64,000 bases of DNA from Rubripirellula sp. (GTDB lineage: Bacteria > Planctomycetota > Planctomycetia > Pirellulales > Pirellulaceae): the NCBI GenBank assembly GCA_028823035.1, contig JAPKCI010000003.1:61928-125927 (forward strand), in the 5' to 3' direction. Positions within the stretch are counted from its first letter, which is position 1; the number at the start of each line of letters is the position of its first letter. Of the stretch, positions 34,031-43,267 are shown in pieces. The position numbers and the translations under genes are program-made. A model generated the notes under the pieces. The model was not told where the DNA came from and did not search any database. It worked only from the letters and a program-made list of their open reading frames with translations.

Positions 34031-37000
34031 TCAAGCATTCGCTACTGCCTTTGCTTTCAGCTCGTTGAGGACGCGTTTGTAGTCGGTCGGCATCACTTTG
34101 ACGCACTGGGACAAGAACTCGGACCAGTTCTGCAACGCCTGAGACCCAACGACGCTGCCCGTGAATTCCACATGACGCTCAATCAGCGATTTGACGTCGG
34201 CCTCTTCCTCGGAGTCGGTGATACTCTCCAAATCAACGGTTGCCAAGTTGCAGTTCAGGTTGAAGTCACCTTCACGATCCCAGATATAAGCGATGCCACC
34301 CGACATCCCTGCTGCGAAGTTTCGTCCGGTCGGGCCGAGCACCACGACGCGTCCACCCGTCATGTATTCACAACCATGATCACCAACTCCCTCGATGACA
34401 GTGTGTGCCCCACTATTGCGAACGCAAAAACGTTCCGCCGCACGTCCTCGGAAAAAGGCTTCACCCCCGGTCGCGCCATACAAACAGACATTGCCAATCA
34501 AAATGTTCTCGTGGGCAGTAAAACTGCTTTCAGCTGGCGGATAGATACCCATTCGACCCCCACTCAAACCTTTTCCAACGTAGTCATTGGCATCTCCCTC
34601 CAGATCAATCGTGATGCCATGAGAAAGGAAAGCACCCAAACTTTGACCTGCTGAACCAGTCAACTCAATACGGATGGTGTCATCAGGCAGTCCCTTTTGT
34701 CCGTATCGCTTGGCGACCTCATTGCTCAAGATAGTGCCGACAGTTCGATTGATGTTCACAATCGGTGTTTTGATCGTGACCGACTCACCGGACTCCAAGG
34801 CAGGCTTCGCCTGATTCAACAGCACCGTCATATCAAGCGATTTCTCCAGAGCGTGATCCTGTGCTTGGGAACAGATGACACCCACATCTTTGTGCGGCTT
34901 GCTGGCTGGCATCAACACAGAAGTCAAATCAAGACCATCCGCCTTCCAGTGCTTGATCGCCTTGTCGGTTTTCAAGACATCACTGCGTCCGACCATCTCG
35001 TCAATGGTGCGGAAACCAAGCTCAGCCATGATCTGGCGTGCTTCCTCAGCAACCATGAACAGATAATTGAGGACGTGCTCCGGCTTGCCACTGAACTTCT
35101 TTCGCAACTCGGGATCCTGTGTCGCGATTCCAACTGGGCAGGTGTTCAAGTGACACTTTCGCATCATGATGCACCCCAAAGTGATCAGCGGCGCGGTCGA
35201 GAACCCAAATTCCTCCGCACCCAGCAGAGCAGCGACCACTACATCCCGACCGGTCTTCAAACCACCATCCGTTTGCAGCACCACTCGGCTGCGAAGATCG
35301 TTCAGCACCAGAACCTGATGTGTCTCGGCAATCCCCAGTTCCCATGGCAGACCAGCGTGTTTAATACTGGTCAATGGCGAAGCTCCTGTTCCTCCGGTAT
35401 CACCCGAAATCAGAATGTGATCGGCATGCGCCTTGGCCACGCCCGATGCAATCACACCAACGCCGACCTCACTTACCAACTTGACACTGATGCGTGCAGC
35501 CCGATTTGCATTCTTCAAATCATGAATGAGTTGTGCCAGATCTTCAATCGAATAGATATCGTGATGCGGCGGTGGACTGATCAAACCTACCCCGGGCGTG
35601 CTGTAGCGAATACGGGCAATATTCGCATCAACTTTGCGGCCGGGCAATTCACCACCCTCACCAGGCTTTGCACCCTGTGAAATTTTGATCTGAATCTCAT
35701 CGGCATTGGCCAGATACTCGATCGTCACGCCAAAACGCCCGGAGGCAACCTGTTTGATAGCTGAACGCTTGGAATCTCCGTTCTCAAGTGTCTGGAATCG
35801 GATCGGATCCTCACCACCTTCACCAGTGTTGCTTTTCCCGCCCAAGCGGTTCATGGCAATCGCGAGGGTCTCGTGGGACTCGGCACTGATGCTTCCGAAG
35901 CTCATCGCACCCGTACAGAATCGCTTGACGATCTCGCTAGCAGTTTGGACTTCCTCGATAGGAACAGCATTCGCTGAAGAAAAATCGAATTCCAGCAAGC
36001 CTCGAAGCGCACATCGCAAACGACTGTCTTCGTTGATCGCCTCAGCAAATTTCCAATAAGCACTTTGGTCATTCTGGCGGGCAGCGATTTGCAAACTTGA
36101 GATGGACAGTGGAGACCACGCATGCTTTTCACCCTCAGCCCGCCAGTGGTACTCCCCGAGGTTGGGAAGTTGAGGCAGTCGACTAGCAGGATTCACAGGG
36201 AATCCCAGATTGTGTCGACGCATTGCCTCTTCAGCGATCACATCAAAAGAGACACCCTGAATCCGACTGGCAGTACCGACAAAGCAAGTATCGATCACCT
36301 CGTCTTTCAAACCGAGTGCTTCAAATATCTGGGCACCCTTGTAGCTTTGCAGCGTGCTGATCCCCATCTTGGCCATCACTTTCAGCATGCCCTTGCCGAC
36401 GCCCTTTCGGTAGGCAGCAACCACTTTGTCATCATCCAGCGAGGGATCCATCAGACCATCGCGTCTAGCTTGCCACAGTGATTCAAACGCAAGGTAGGGG
36501 TTGATCGCGTCAGCACCGTACCCAATCAACAAACAATGGTGGTGTACTTCTCTGGCCTCGCCAGTTTCAATGGCCAGACCGATCCGCGTTCGTTTTGCCT
36601 GTTTGACGAGGTGGTGATGGACGGAACCGACTGCCAGCAGGGCACTAACCGGGACACGATCCTGACCGATGGAACGATCACTTAAAACGACCAATTCGAT
36701 GCCCTTATCCGCAGCAGTTTCAGCCTCAGCGGAAATTCTGGCGAGCGTTTTCTGCAAACCAGCTTTGCCTTCGCTGCGGTCAAAGGTGATATCGATCACG
36801 CGACTCTTCCAACCTTTGTGGTTGAGATGCTTGAGTGCGGCGATTTCCTCATTCGTCACAATCGGATGATCGACCAATAACCGATGGCAATGCTCGGGGC
36901 TGACTTCCAACAGATTCTGCTCAGGGCCGATATAGCATTCCAGCGACATGATGACCTCCTCTCGAATCGAATCGATCGAAGGATTGGTCACCTGTGCGAA

Positions 37001-38599
37001 CAGTTGCTTGAAGTAATCATAAATCATCCGTGGCTTGTCGCTCAAACAGGCGATCGCGCTATCGTTACCCATCGATCCAACAGGATCCCGCAACTCCGCA
37101 ACCAGCGGCCGAAGCATGAAATGCATGGTCTCTGCGGTGTAACCAAAGGCCTGCATTCGCGGCAGTAGCGAGTCGCTGTCAAAACCATGTGGCTCGCTCT
37201 CGGGATGAAGATCCGACAAGCGGATTCTCTGATTCTTGAGCCACGCAGCGTATGGCTTGGCTCGCGCGAAGACGCTCTTCAATTCCTCGTCGGGAATCAA
37301 ACGCCCCGCCTTAAAATCAACCAGGAACATCTTCCCAGGTTGCAACCTGCCTTTTTCCTTCACAATTGATGGATCAACAGGCAAGACACCGACTTCGCTT
37401 CCCATGATCACACGGTCATCATGCGTGATGTAGTAACGACTGGGCCTCAAACCATTTCTGTCAAGCGTCGCACCGATGTATTGACCATCGGTAAAGGCAA
37501 TTGACGCAGGACCATCCCATGGCTCCATCATGCAGGAAAAATACTCATAGAAGGCTCGCTTCTCTTCCGGCATGGTTTCATGTTTTTGCCAAGCCTCAGG
37601 CACCATCATCATGATGGCTTCCTGCAGAGTGCGACCATTCATCAACAGGAACTCAAGCACGTTGTCGAACGTGCCGGAATCACTGCAGTGCGGCTCAACG
37701 ACTGGAAACAGTTTCTTCAGTTCATCACCGAACAAGGCACTCTTGGCAGATCCCTCGCGGGCCTTCATCCAATTTTTATTGCCACGCAGGGTGTTGATCT
37801 CGCCATTGTGACTCATGAATCGCAGCGGTTGCGCACGGTCCCAACTGGGGAACGTGTTTGTCGAAAAACGGCTGTGGACCATTGCCAGATGGGTTTCGAA
37901 ATCCTCATCCAAGAGGTCAGGGAAGTATGGCAACAGTTGGGCTGGCGTCAGCATCCCCTTGTAGATGATCACCTTGGTGCTGAGTGAGCAAATGTAGAAC
38001 ATCAATGCCTGCTCCAACTCTTTGCTGCCACGAAGCAGATGACTCGCCTGCTTGTGAATCATGTAGAGTTTTCGCTCGAAGGCGTCTCCTTCCACTCCAC
38101 CGCCGGCAGCGACAAAAAGCTGTTCGATAATGGGTTCACTCGACCGGGCCGTAGGGCCAATATCGGCAGCGTCAGCCATCTGGGGAACGTTCCGCCAACC
38201 GATAAACTGCTGACCAGCATCAGCGATCAGCTTCTGGATCGTTTCTTTGCAAATGGCCCGCTCTTTTTCATCTTGGGGCAAGAACACCAGACCCGCTGCA
38301 AATTGCCCTGGACTCGGCAACTCGACCCCCAGATCCTGCTGAGCAACCTTGCTGAGAAACTTGTGCGGCAAGCCACACATGATCCCTGAACCATCACCGG
38401 TATTTGGCTCGCAACCACACGCTCCACGATGATCCATCGCCTGCAATATCTGATCTGCATCGATAACGTTCTGATGACTGGGAACGCCTTTGATGTGGGC
38501 GATGAAGCCAACACCACAGGCATCTTTCTCAAACTCGGGATCGTAGAGCCCTTGCGCAGGTGGTAAATGGAACAAGTTTTTCATGTTGCTTTTCGTCAT
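34031..38599 (-). CDS. gltB: Glutamate synthase large subunit
   Basis: Catalytic subunit of bacterial GOGAT. The amidotransferase domain begins at YDPEFEKDACGVGFIAHIKG, where Cys in DACGVGF becomes the nucleophile after propeptide removal. The synthase domain has the FMN and Fe-S regions, including ISGDTGGTGASPLTSIKHAG and the [3Fe-4S] cysteines in GCIMMRKCHLNTCPVGIATQ. The C-terminal beta-helix contains the GXXGG-type repeats (GLSGGRMGIYPP, GATGGEAFFRG, GMSGGIAYIWD). At about 1520 residues it is full length. Start: ATG at 38599 (MTKSNMKNLFHLPPAQG) is preferred over the ORF-track 38659, and ATG 38584 is also possible. LysR gene upstream on the same strand. Confidence 0.95.
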   Translation of the reverse strand: MTKSNMKNLFHLPPAQGLYDPEFEKDACGVGFIAHIKGVPSHQNVIDADQILQAMDHRGACGCEPNTGDGSGIMCGLPHKFLSKVAQQDLGVELPSPGQFAAGLVFLPQDEKERAICKETIQKLIADAGQQFIGWRNVPQMADAADIGPTARSSEPIIEQLFVAAGGGVEGDAFERKLYMIHKQASHLLRGSKELEQALMFYICSLSTKVIIYKGMLTPAQLLPYFPDLLDEDFETHLAMVHSRFSTNTFPSWDRAQPLRFMSHNGEINTLRGNKNWMKAREGSAKSALFGDELKKLFPVVEPHCSDSGTFDNVLEFLLMNGRTLQEAIMMMVPEAWQKHETMPEEKRAFYEYFSCMMEPWDGPASIAFTDGQYIGATLDRNGLRPSRYYITHDDRVIMGSEVGVLPVDPSIVKEKGRLQPGKMFLVDFKAGRLIPDEELKSVFARAKPYAAWLKNQRIRLSDLHPESEPHGFDSDSLLPRMQAFGYTAETMHFMLRPLVAELRDPVGSMGNDSAIACLSDKPRMIYDYFKQLFAQVTNPSIDSIREEVIMSLECYIGPEQNLLEVSPEHCHRLLVDHPIVTNEEIAALKHLNHKGWKSRVIDITFDRSEGKAGLQKTLARISAEAETAADKGIELVVLSDRSIGQDRVPVSALLAVGSVHHHLVKQAKRTRIGLAIETGEAREVHHHCLLIGYGADAINPYLAFESLWQARRDGLMDPSLDDDKVVAAYRKGVGKGMLKVMAKMGISTLQSYKGAQIFEALGLKDEVIDTCFVGTASRIQGVSFDVIAEEAMRRHNLGFPVNPASRLPQLPNLGEYHWRAEGEKHAWSPLSISSLQIAARQNDQSAYWKFAEAINEDSRLRCALRGLLEFDFSSANAVPIEEVQTASEIVKRFCTGAMSFGSISAESHETLAIAMNRLGGKSNTGEGGEDPIRFQTLENGDSKRSAIKQVASGRFGVTIEYLANADEIQIKISQGAKPGEGGELPGRKVDANIARIRYSTPGVGLISPPPHHDIYSIEDLAQLIHDLKNANRAARISVKLVSEVGVGVIASGVAKAHADHILISGDTGGTGASPLTSIKHAGLPWELGIAETHQVLVLNDLRSRVVLQTDGGLKTGRDVVVAALLGAEEFGFSTAPLITLGCIMMRKCHLNTCPVGIATQDPELRKKFSGKPEHVLNYLFMVAEEARQIMAELGFRTIDEMVGRSDVLKTDKAIKHWKADGLDLTSVLMPASKPHKDVGVICSQAQDHALEKSLDMTVLLNQAKPALESGESVTIKTPIVNINRTVGTILSNEVAKRYGQKGLPDDTIRIELTGSAGQSLGAFLSHGITIDLEGDANDYVGKGLSGGRMGIYPPAESSFTAHENILIGNVCLYGATGGEAFFRGRAAERFCVRNSGAHTVIEGVGDHGCEYMTGGRVVVLGPTGRNFAAGMSGGIAYIWDREGDFNLNCNLATVDLESITDSEEEADVKSLIERHVEFTGSVVGSQALQNWSEFLSQCVKVMPTDYKRVLNELKAKAVANA

Positions 38600-38720
38600 T
38601 TTTGACTGTCGTATCCTGATTGGGTCCGCCGTTCTCCAACGCCTGAATCTCAACTTCAACTAGAGTTGGGCGGGCCGCGGTCATCCGCTTTGGCCATCAC
38701 CCCAAATCACTCCAGAGATG

Positions 38721-39695
38721 TCAGGCGATGACCGATGTACCAGCTTCTGGCTCAATCGTGGCCGCTTCCACGGTCAGCTTCCCGCTGCCGGATTTAATTC
38801 GTTTTCCCGCCTCGAGTGGTCGCCCCAGTAGCAGAGAACCAAACTCACTCGCCGCTCGGCTAAGCCGACCAGATCGACGGAAAATAATGCCGAGTGGACG
38901 CGTCATGCGTAACTCCCGACATGCGACGACCCGTAATGAGCCATTCGCTGTTTCGCGACGCACTGCCGCTTCGGGCACGATTCCAATACCACGACTGGCT
39001 TGGATCGCCCTGATCATCGAGTCCGCATTGTCGAACTCCATGCACACATTGACGATGATTCCCGCATTACCCAAGCACCGATCAATCTCCTGACGTAGTT
39101 GTAAACCACGGTCGAAAGAAATCATCTTGATACCCGACAACTGGGAAAGTGACACCTCGTTCTGAGAGGCAAGCGGATGCTCCGATGAACAAACAAGCCG
39201 CATCGGCTCCTGCTGCCACGGTACAACTTGAATATCTTTGCTGCTGTGTGGAAAACTGACTAAACCAAAGTCAACTTCACCCTCTGAGGTCATCTGAAAA
39301 ACCCGATCGTTTGACCCAAAGTCGGTCCGCACCTCAACCTCAGGATGCAGACGAGCAAACGCCTCGCTCGCCTCGGGCATGTAGCTCAGCCCCACCGAGA
39401 CGATGGTTCCAATCGTTACCTGACCACTGAGCTGCCGACTGGTACTTCGGACCTCCTGCTCAAGCCGCTCATAACTCCGCAAAATCCCTCGTAGTCCGCT
39501 GAGGTAGGTCTTGCCGGCCGGGGTCAAAATCAGAGGCCGCTTGGAACGATCGATCAATTCCACGCCAACCGATTCCTCCAAATGCTGCATTGCCTGACTG
39601 ACGGCGCTTTGCGTCACGTGATGCAGCATCGCAGCCTTGGAAAAACTGCGGTGTTCAGCAATGGTGCAGAAAAGTTCAAGCGTGCGGAGTTGCAA
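38721..39695 (-). CDS. LysR-family transcriptional regulator
   Basis: DNA-binding regulator. The winged helix-turn-helix is at residues 1-65 (LELFCTIAEHRSFSKAAMLH, HVTQSAVSQAMQHLEESVGV) and the effector-binding periplasmic-type domain runs from about 90 (GQVTIGTIVSVGLSYMPEAS to GIGIVPEAAVRRETANGSL). The length of 324 residues is slightly above average because of a 30-residue polar C-terminal tail. It lies upstream of gltB in the same direction with a spacer of about 120 nt, so it could regulate gltBD in the manner of GltC, but LysR regulators usually act on divergent genes and the target here is unproven. CysB/CynR-like members look similar. Confidence 0.9.
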   Translation of the reverse strand: MQLRTLELFCTIAEHRSFSKAAMLHHVTQSAVSQAMQHLEESVGVELIDRSKRPLILTPAGKTYLSGLRGILRSYERLEQEVRSTSRQLSGQVTIGTIVSVGLSYMPEASEAFARLHPEVEVRTDFGSNDRVFQMTSEGEVDFGLVSFPHSSKDIQVVPWQQEPMRLVCSSEHPLASQNEVSLSQLSGIKMISFDRGLQLRQEIDRCLGNAGIIVNVCMEFDNADSMIRAIQASRGIGIVPEAAVRRETANGSLRVVACRELRMTRPLGIIFRRSGRLSRAASEFGSLLLGRPLEAGKRIKSGSGKLTVEAATIEPEAGTSVIA

Positions 39696-39801
39696 GGCGA
39701 TCTCTTTACATTAGGTGCTCTTATACTGCGGTATCCAGACCGCAATTGGATTAATGCAAGGTAGGGCTCGGCATGGCTTCCGTCAACCCTCGGCACAATG
39801 A

Positions 39802-40122
39802 TCAGGCCGCTATCGTGCCGCCAAATCGCTTGGGGAGCGTAAAGGCGTAGAGCACGGTAATCCCCCCGGCGCTAAGAATTACCCATGGAAACCACTCTTT
39901 CGGCCGCCATTGTTGGACATCGGAAGCCGGGACCGTGACCGGATTGATGAAGCTGCCCGCATTGGTCTCACCGGCTGAATAGAAGTCGGCACTATCGATC
40001 ACGAGGCATTCCATGCCCACGATGATCGCCATGATGCCAACAGCGATGAAAATAGAACGCCACATTTGAAACTGCCACGAGGGAAAAAAACTGACTCCAT
40101 CGGTTAGATCGGCAGCGGCCAT
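39802..40122 (-). CDS. Small two-helix membrane protein, function unknown
   Basis: A 106-residue protein with two membrane helices, SIFIAVGIMAIIVGMECLVI (about 23-43) and PWVILSAGGITVLYAFTLP (about 79-97), separated by a roughly 35-residue polar loop (DSADFYSAGETNAGSF). Not recognised as a named family. The start is well supported: the sequence AAAGGAGGTGAT lies just upstream and is fully complementary to the 3' end of 16S rRNA. This suggests strong translation in a genome where most genes lack a clear SD. It follows the hemD-hemE fusion gene on the same strand by about 155 nt, so an operon with it is possible. Confidence 0.75.
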   Translation of the reverse strand: MAAADLTDGVSFFPSWQFQMWRSIFIAVGIMAIIVGMECLVIDSADFYSAGETNAGSFINPVTVPASDVQQWRPKEWFPWVILSAGGITVLYAFTLPKRFGGTIAA

Positions 40123-40130
40123 TTCACCTC

Positions 40131-40142
40131 ATCACCTCCTTT
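40131..40142 (-). promoter_or_regulatory. Full-length Shine-Dalgarno sequence (12 nt)
   Basis: AAAGGAGGTGAT on the minus strand is the exact complement of ATCACCTCCTTT, the typical bacterial 16S rRNA 3' end. The GGAGG core is 12 nt from the ATG at 40122, a little farther than optimal. It decides the start of the small membrane protein. Confidence 0.85.
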
Positions 40143-40277
40143 GTGGGAGCCGACAACACCGCAAAAGACGGTAGCACCGGAACTTTCGTCCCATCACACA
40201 CCGATCAGCAAACTTGCTCCGTTCGGAACACCAGACTCCCAATTGGGATCATCAGGGTCGACGAATTGGAGGATATT

Positions 40278-42218
40278 CTACTGATCGCTGGGCCGTTGTG
40301 ATAAATCCTTCACCGCTTCAACCAACGCAATCGCATGCTCTACCGGCGTTTCTTTGAATACGCCGTGCCCGAGGTTGAAAATGTGACCAGGCCGCCCTGC
40401 GACGGAGCGAAGCAATCCATCCACTGCGGTGCGAATGACGTCGGGGTCTGCCAGCAATACTGAGGGGTCCAGATTGCCCTGAACCGAACAGTCATGCCCA
40501 ATCCTTTGCCACGCCACGTCGAGCGGAATCCTCCAGTCCACCCCGACAACGGTTCTTCGATCACCTCTCAGCAGAGGCAACAACTCAGGATTCCCCGTAG
40601 CAAAATTGATCACAGGAACCCCGGGGGTGATCCCGGCGATGATCCGCTTCATCCATGGCAACACATAGGTCGTGTAATCCTGTGGCGACAGACAGCCAGC
40701 CCAACTGTCAAATAGCTGCACACATTGAGCACCCGCGGCTATTTGATGATTCAGATAGACCGTAATCGCCTCAGAAAGCTTTTCCATCAACAGATCCCAG
40801 CCACCGCAACTGCTGTGCATGAGTTTCTTGCTGTTGACGTACTGCTTACTTCCGCCCCCTTCAATCGCATAACTGGCAAGAGTAAAGGGTGCACCGGCAA
40901 AACCGATAACGGGGATGGAATCAGGAATGTCGGCTCTGGTCTGCCGTACAGTCTCGTAGACAAAATCCAGTTCCTGAGGTGCACTCAAGTCCCGTACCCG
41001 TTTAACGTCACTCAGCTCACGAACCGGGTTATGAATGACAGGCCCGTCACCTGCGGCAAATTCGAGGTCGAACCCCATCGGGACCAAAATCGGCAGCAGA
41101 TCCGAAAAGATAATCGCCGCATCGACTCCCAGTCGATCTACCGCGGTGCACATCACTTCGCTGCATAGCTTGGGCTGCCGGCAAAGCTCCAGAAAACTCT
41201 GCTTGGCTCGAACCTCCCGATACTCGGCCATGTACCTGCCGGCCTGACGCATCAGCCAGACAGGGGTTCTTTCGGTCGATTCCCCCCGACAGGCCCGCAT
41301 GAACAGGCTGTCTTTGGAAGGATGTTCCAGATTTGCGATCGGCGGTGAAGCCTCACGACCACGTTTTTTCGATTCCACCAAACTGACTCCTCGCTGTGCT
41401 GCTTCGGTCACCAAGTGGCCCATTTTAGGATGACTTGGTTCCATATCGACATGAATGTCACACTCTTCCAACATTTGCGTGGTAGTCGGGCCAATCGAAG
41501 CGATCAGCGTACCATGCAAACCCTGCCGTAACTGGTCCACCAAATTAAGTTGCTCGGCCATTCTTAGCAGATTGACGACCTGGTGGCCGCTGGTCAGCAA
41601 CAGCATGTCCCGTTCACCCGCGGCCAAGGCGCGAACATTTTCCTGCAAAGCCGTCGTATCCTCGGGAAATTCCCAACCGTAAACACGGACCGGCTCAACC
41701 GTCGCTCCCCGCGCTTCCAGCCCTGCGATCAGTGAGGCATTGGTGACGCCGTACTCCTGCAGACCAACGATCTGATTAGAGATGGACACGTGGGAGTCAA
41801 TGGTCTGCAGCAATTCTCGCCAGGTATTGGGCTCTGGCACCCGATGCGTCGGCGTCAAACCGGCCTCTCGAAGTGCTGCTGCCGGCTTCGGACCGCGGCA
41901 AATGGTGACGACATCAGAGAGTGAATCCAAGAAACGCTGCCGGTCCACATGCCGTTCAATCGAACGCAGCAGATACCGAAACCCCACCCCGGTCATCAGG
42001 ATCACAACGCTCACGTGTCCAGTCATTAACCGATAAGCAAAATCAATTGCACAACGATTCGGCTCGATCGGTACCTCTCGCATGGAGGGACTGACGTGGG
42101 AAACACCTCCCACCCTGGAGATCAAGCGTGCCATATCATCGGCACGTCGACTTTCCAGGGCAGCAATCTGCAACCCATTGAAATTGGCTTCAGCTTTCGC
42201 CATCGTTGCAGTCAACAT
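40278..42218 (-). CDS. hemE: Fused uroporphyrinogen-III synthase / uroporphyrinogen decarboxylase (HemD-HemE)
   Basis: Two consecutive heme-pathway enzymes in one chain. The N-terminal half (about 1-275) is HemD-like: LQIAALESRRADDMARLISR, then VSPSMREVP, VVILMTGVGFRYLL, RVYGWEFPEDT, LLLTSGHQVVNLL and IASIGPTTTQMLEE; it would close hydroxymethylbilane to uroporphyrinogen III. The C-terminal half is HemE: RTPVWLMRQAGRYMAEYREV, then DAAIIFSDLLPILVPMG, GFAGAPFTLASYAIEGG, DSWAGCLSP, VINFATGNPELLPLL and NLGHGVFKETP; it would decarboxylate uroporphyrinogen III to coproporphyrinogen III. A Lys/Arg-rich linker (ESKKRGREASPP) joins them. Starts at 42305, 42218 or 42203 are possible; those near 42218 fit the HemD N-terminus best. 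Divergent from trmB. Confidence 0.88.
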   Translation of the reverse strand: MLTATMAKAEANFNGLQIAALESRRADDMARLISRVGGVSHVSPSMREVPIEPNRCAIDFAYRLMTGHVSVVILMTGVGFRYLLRSIERHVDRQRFLDSLSDVVTICRGPKPAAALREAGLTPTHRVPEPNTWRELLQTIDSHVSISNQIVGLQEYGVTNASLIAGLEARGATVEPVRVYGWEFPEDTTALQENVRALAAGERDMLLLTSGHQVVNLLRMAEQLNLVDQLRQGLHGTLIASIGPTTTQMLEECDIHVDMEPSHPKMGHLVTEAAQRGVSLVESKKRGREASPPIANLEHPSKDSLFMRACRGESTERTPVWLMRQAGRYMAEYREVRAKQSFLELCRQPKLCSEVMCTAVDRLGVDAAIIFSDLLPILVPMGFDLEFAAGDGPVIHNPVRELSDVKRVRDLSAPQELDFVYETVRQTRADIPDSIPVIGFAGAPFTLASYAIEGGGSKQYVNSKKLMHSSCGGWDLLMEKLSEAITVYLNHQIAAGAQCVQLFDSWAGCLSPQDYTTYVLPWMKRIIAGITPGVPVINFATGNPELLPLLRGDRRTVVGVDWRIPLDVAWQRIGHDCSVQGNLDPSVLLADPDVIRTAVDGLLRSVAGRPGHIFNLGHGVFKETPVEHAIALVEAVKDLSQRPSDQ

Positions 42219-42374
42219 CCGGTTTTGGGGGTCCGTTAGAGTGAACTCGTCATTGTAGGGAAATCTTGGCGGGTTACGATGTGCTTGCTTTTTTAAAGAT
42301 CCCATTTCCTGACAGCCCTGAGCTCGTTTTGGTCAGACAGAACCGAGTTCCCAGACTCCCTTCGATAACGTCTC

Positions 42375-43037
42375 ATGCCACGCAGCTCGATCAAGCGTCC
42401 CCCCGCCAACTTGGACCTCTCAGAAGTTCTGCGGGATATCGACAACCTGCCAGAGCTGCTCAGTAGTGCCAGTCTATTTGGAAACGAGGCGCCGCTCGAA
42501 ATCGAAATCGGTTCAGGCAAGGGCTTGTTCATGTCGACAGCGTCAGCCGCCAATCCCAGTCACAACTTCTTGGGCATTGAAATCATGGCCAAGTATGCCG
42601 CGCATGCTGCGGGTCGCCTGCTGCGATCGCGTGCCAACATGCCCGAGTCAAAATACAACTGCATGATGATTAGTGGGAATGCTGAACCTTTATTTCAAGA
42701 ACACATCGAACCCGGCAGCCTGGAAGCCGTTCACGTTTACTTCCCCGACCCATGGTGGAAGAAACGCCATCGCAAGCGGCGAGTGGTAAACGAGACGAGT
42801 ATTCGTAATTTCTCGCAAGCTCTCCGCAGTGGCGGTCGGCTGCACTTTTGGACAGACGTCCTTGATTATTTTGATAACACCGTTGAATTGATCGCTGAAC
42901 TGGCTCCAGAATTCGGTGTCCCCATTCCCGAAGAGAAAGCCGAGGCGACACACGACCTCGACTATCGCACCCACTTCGAACGTCGCAGCAGACAGCATCA
43001 GATCCCCGTCTACCGGGTGAGATACGAGCGACGGTGA
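42375..43037 (+). CDS. trmB: tRNA (guanine-N7-)-methyltransferase
   Basis: SAM-dependent enzyme that forms m7G at position 46 of tRNA variable loops. Family motifs: SAM loop LEIEIGSGKGLFM, NFLGIEIMAKYAAHAAGR, then the TrmB signature VHVYFPDPWWKKRHRKRRVV and GGRLHFWTDVLDY. It ends in RRSRQHQIPVYRVRYERR, which matches the usual T-x-[YF]E-x-[RK] region near the C-terminus. The length of 220 residues is normal. The ATG at 42375 is supported by alignment to the short N-terminal extension; no strong SD. Divergent from the heme gene, with a shared spacer of about 155 nt. Confidence 0.93.
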   Translation: MPRSSIKRPPANLDLSEVLRDIDNLPELLSSASLFGNEAPLEIEIGSGKGLFMSTASAANPSHNFLGIEIMAKYAAHAAGRLLRSRANMPESKYNCMMISGNAEPLFQEHIEPGSLEAVHVYFPDPWWKKRHRKRRVVNETSIRNFSQALRSGGRLHFWTDVLDYFDNTVELIAELAPEFGVPIPEEKAEATHDLDYRTHFERRSRQHQIPVYRVRYERR

Positions 43038-43267
43038 GTGTTGATGACAACACGAAACTCGGACCGCGAACAATAAGCGGTGATCCAATGTTCAACAACT
43101 CAAGAGTTATTCGGCGGTTCCGGCAGTCGCGGTAACTGACTCTAGCTATCTGACTTACTGAAAGCGGGCATACCGGGAACGATATTCGCGTCGGAAGACG
43201 TGACGGATCTTGGATGTTTCAGTTTGCCCGCTTCGAAGTTTTCTGCTGTAGCATTCTCTGCTGCGGG
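43038..43267. other. Convergent spacer trmB / TolC-like gene
   Basis: 230 nt between two convergent genes. No hairpin with a T-run, repeat or ORF with coding character was recognised. Confidence 0.35.

Noticed and set aside
34697-35680. 327-codon plus-strand ORF opposite gltB
   Set aside because: It is fully antisense to conserved gltB sequence and has no family features.
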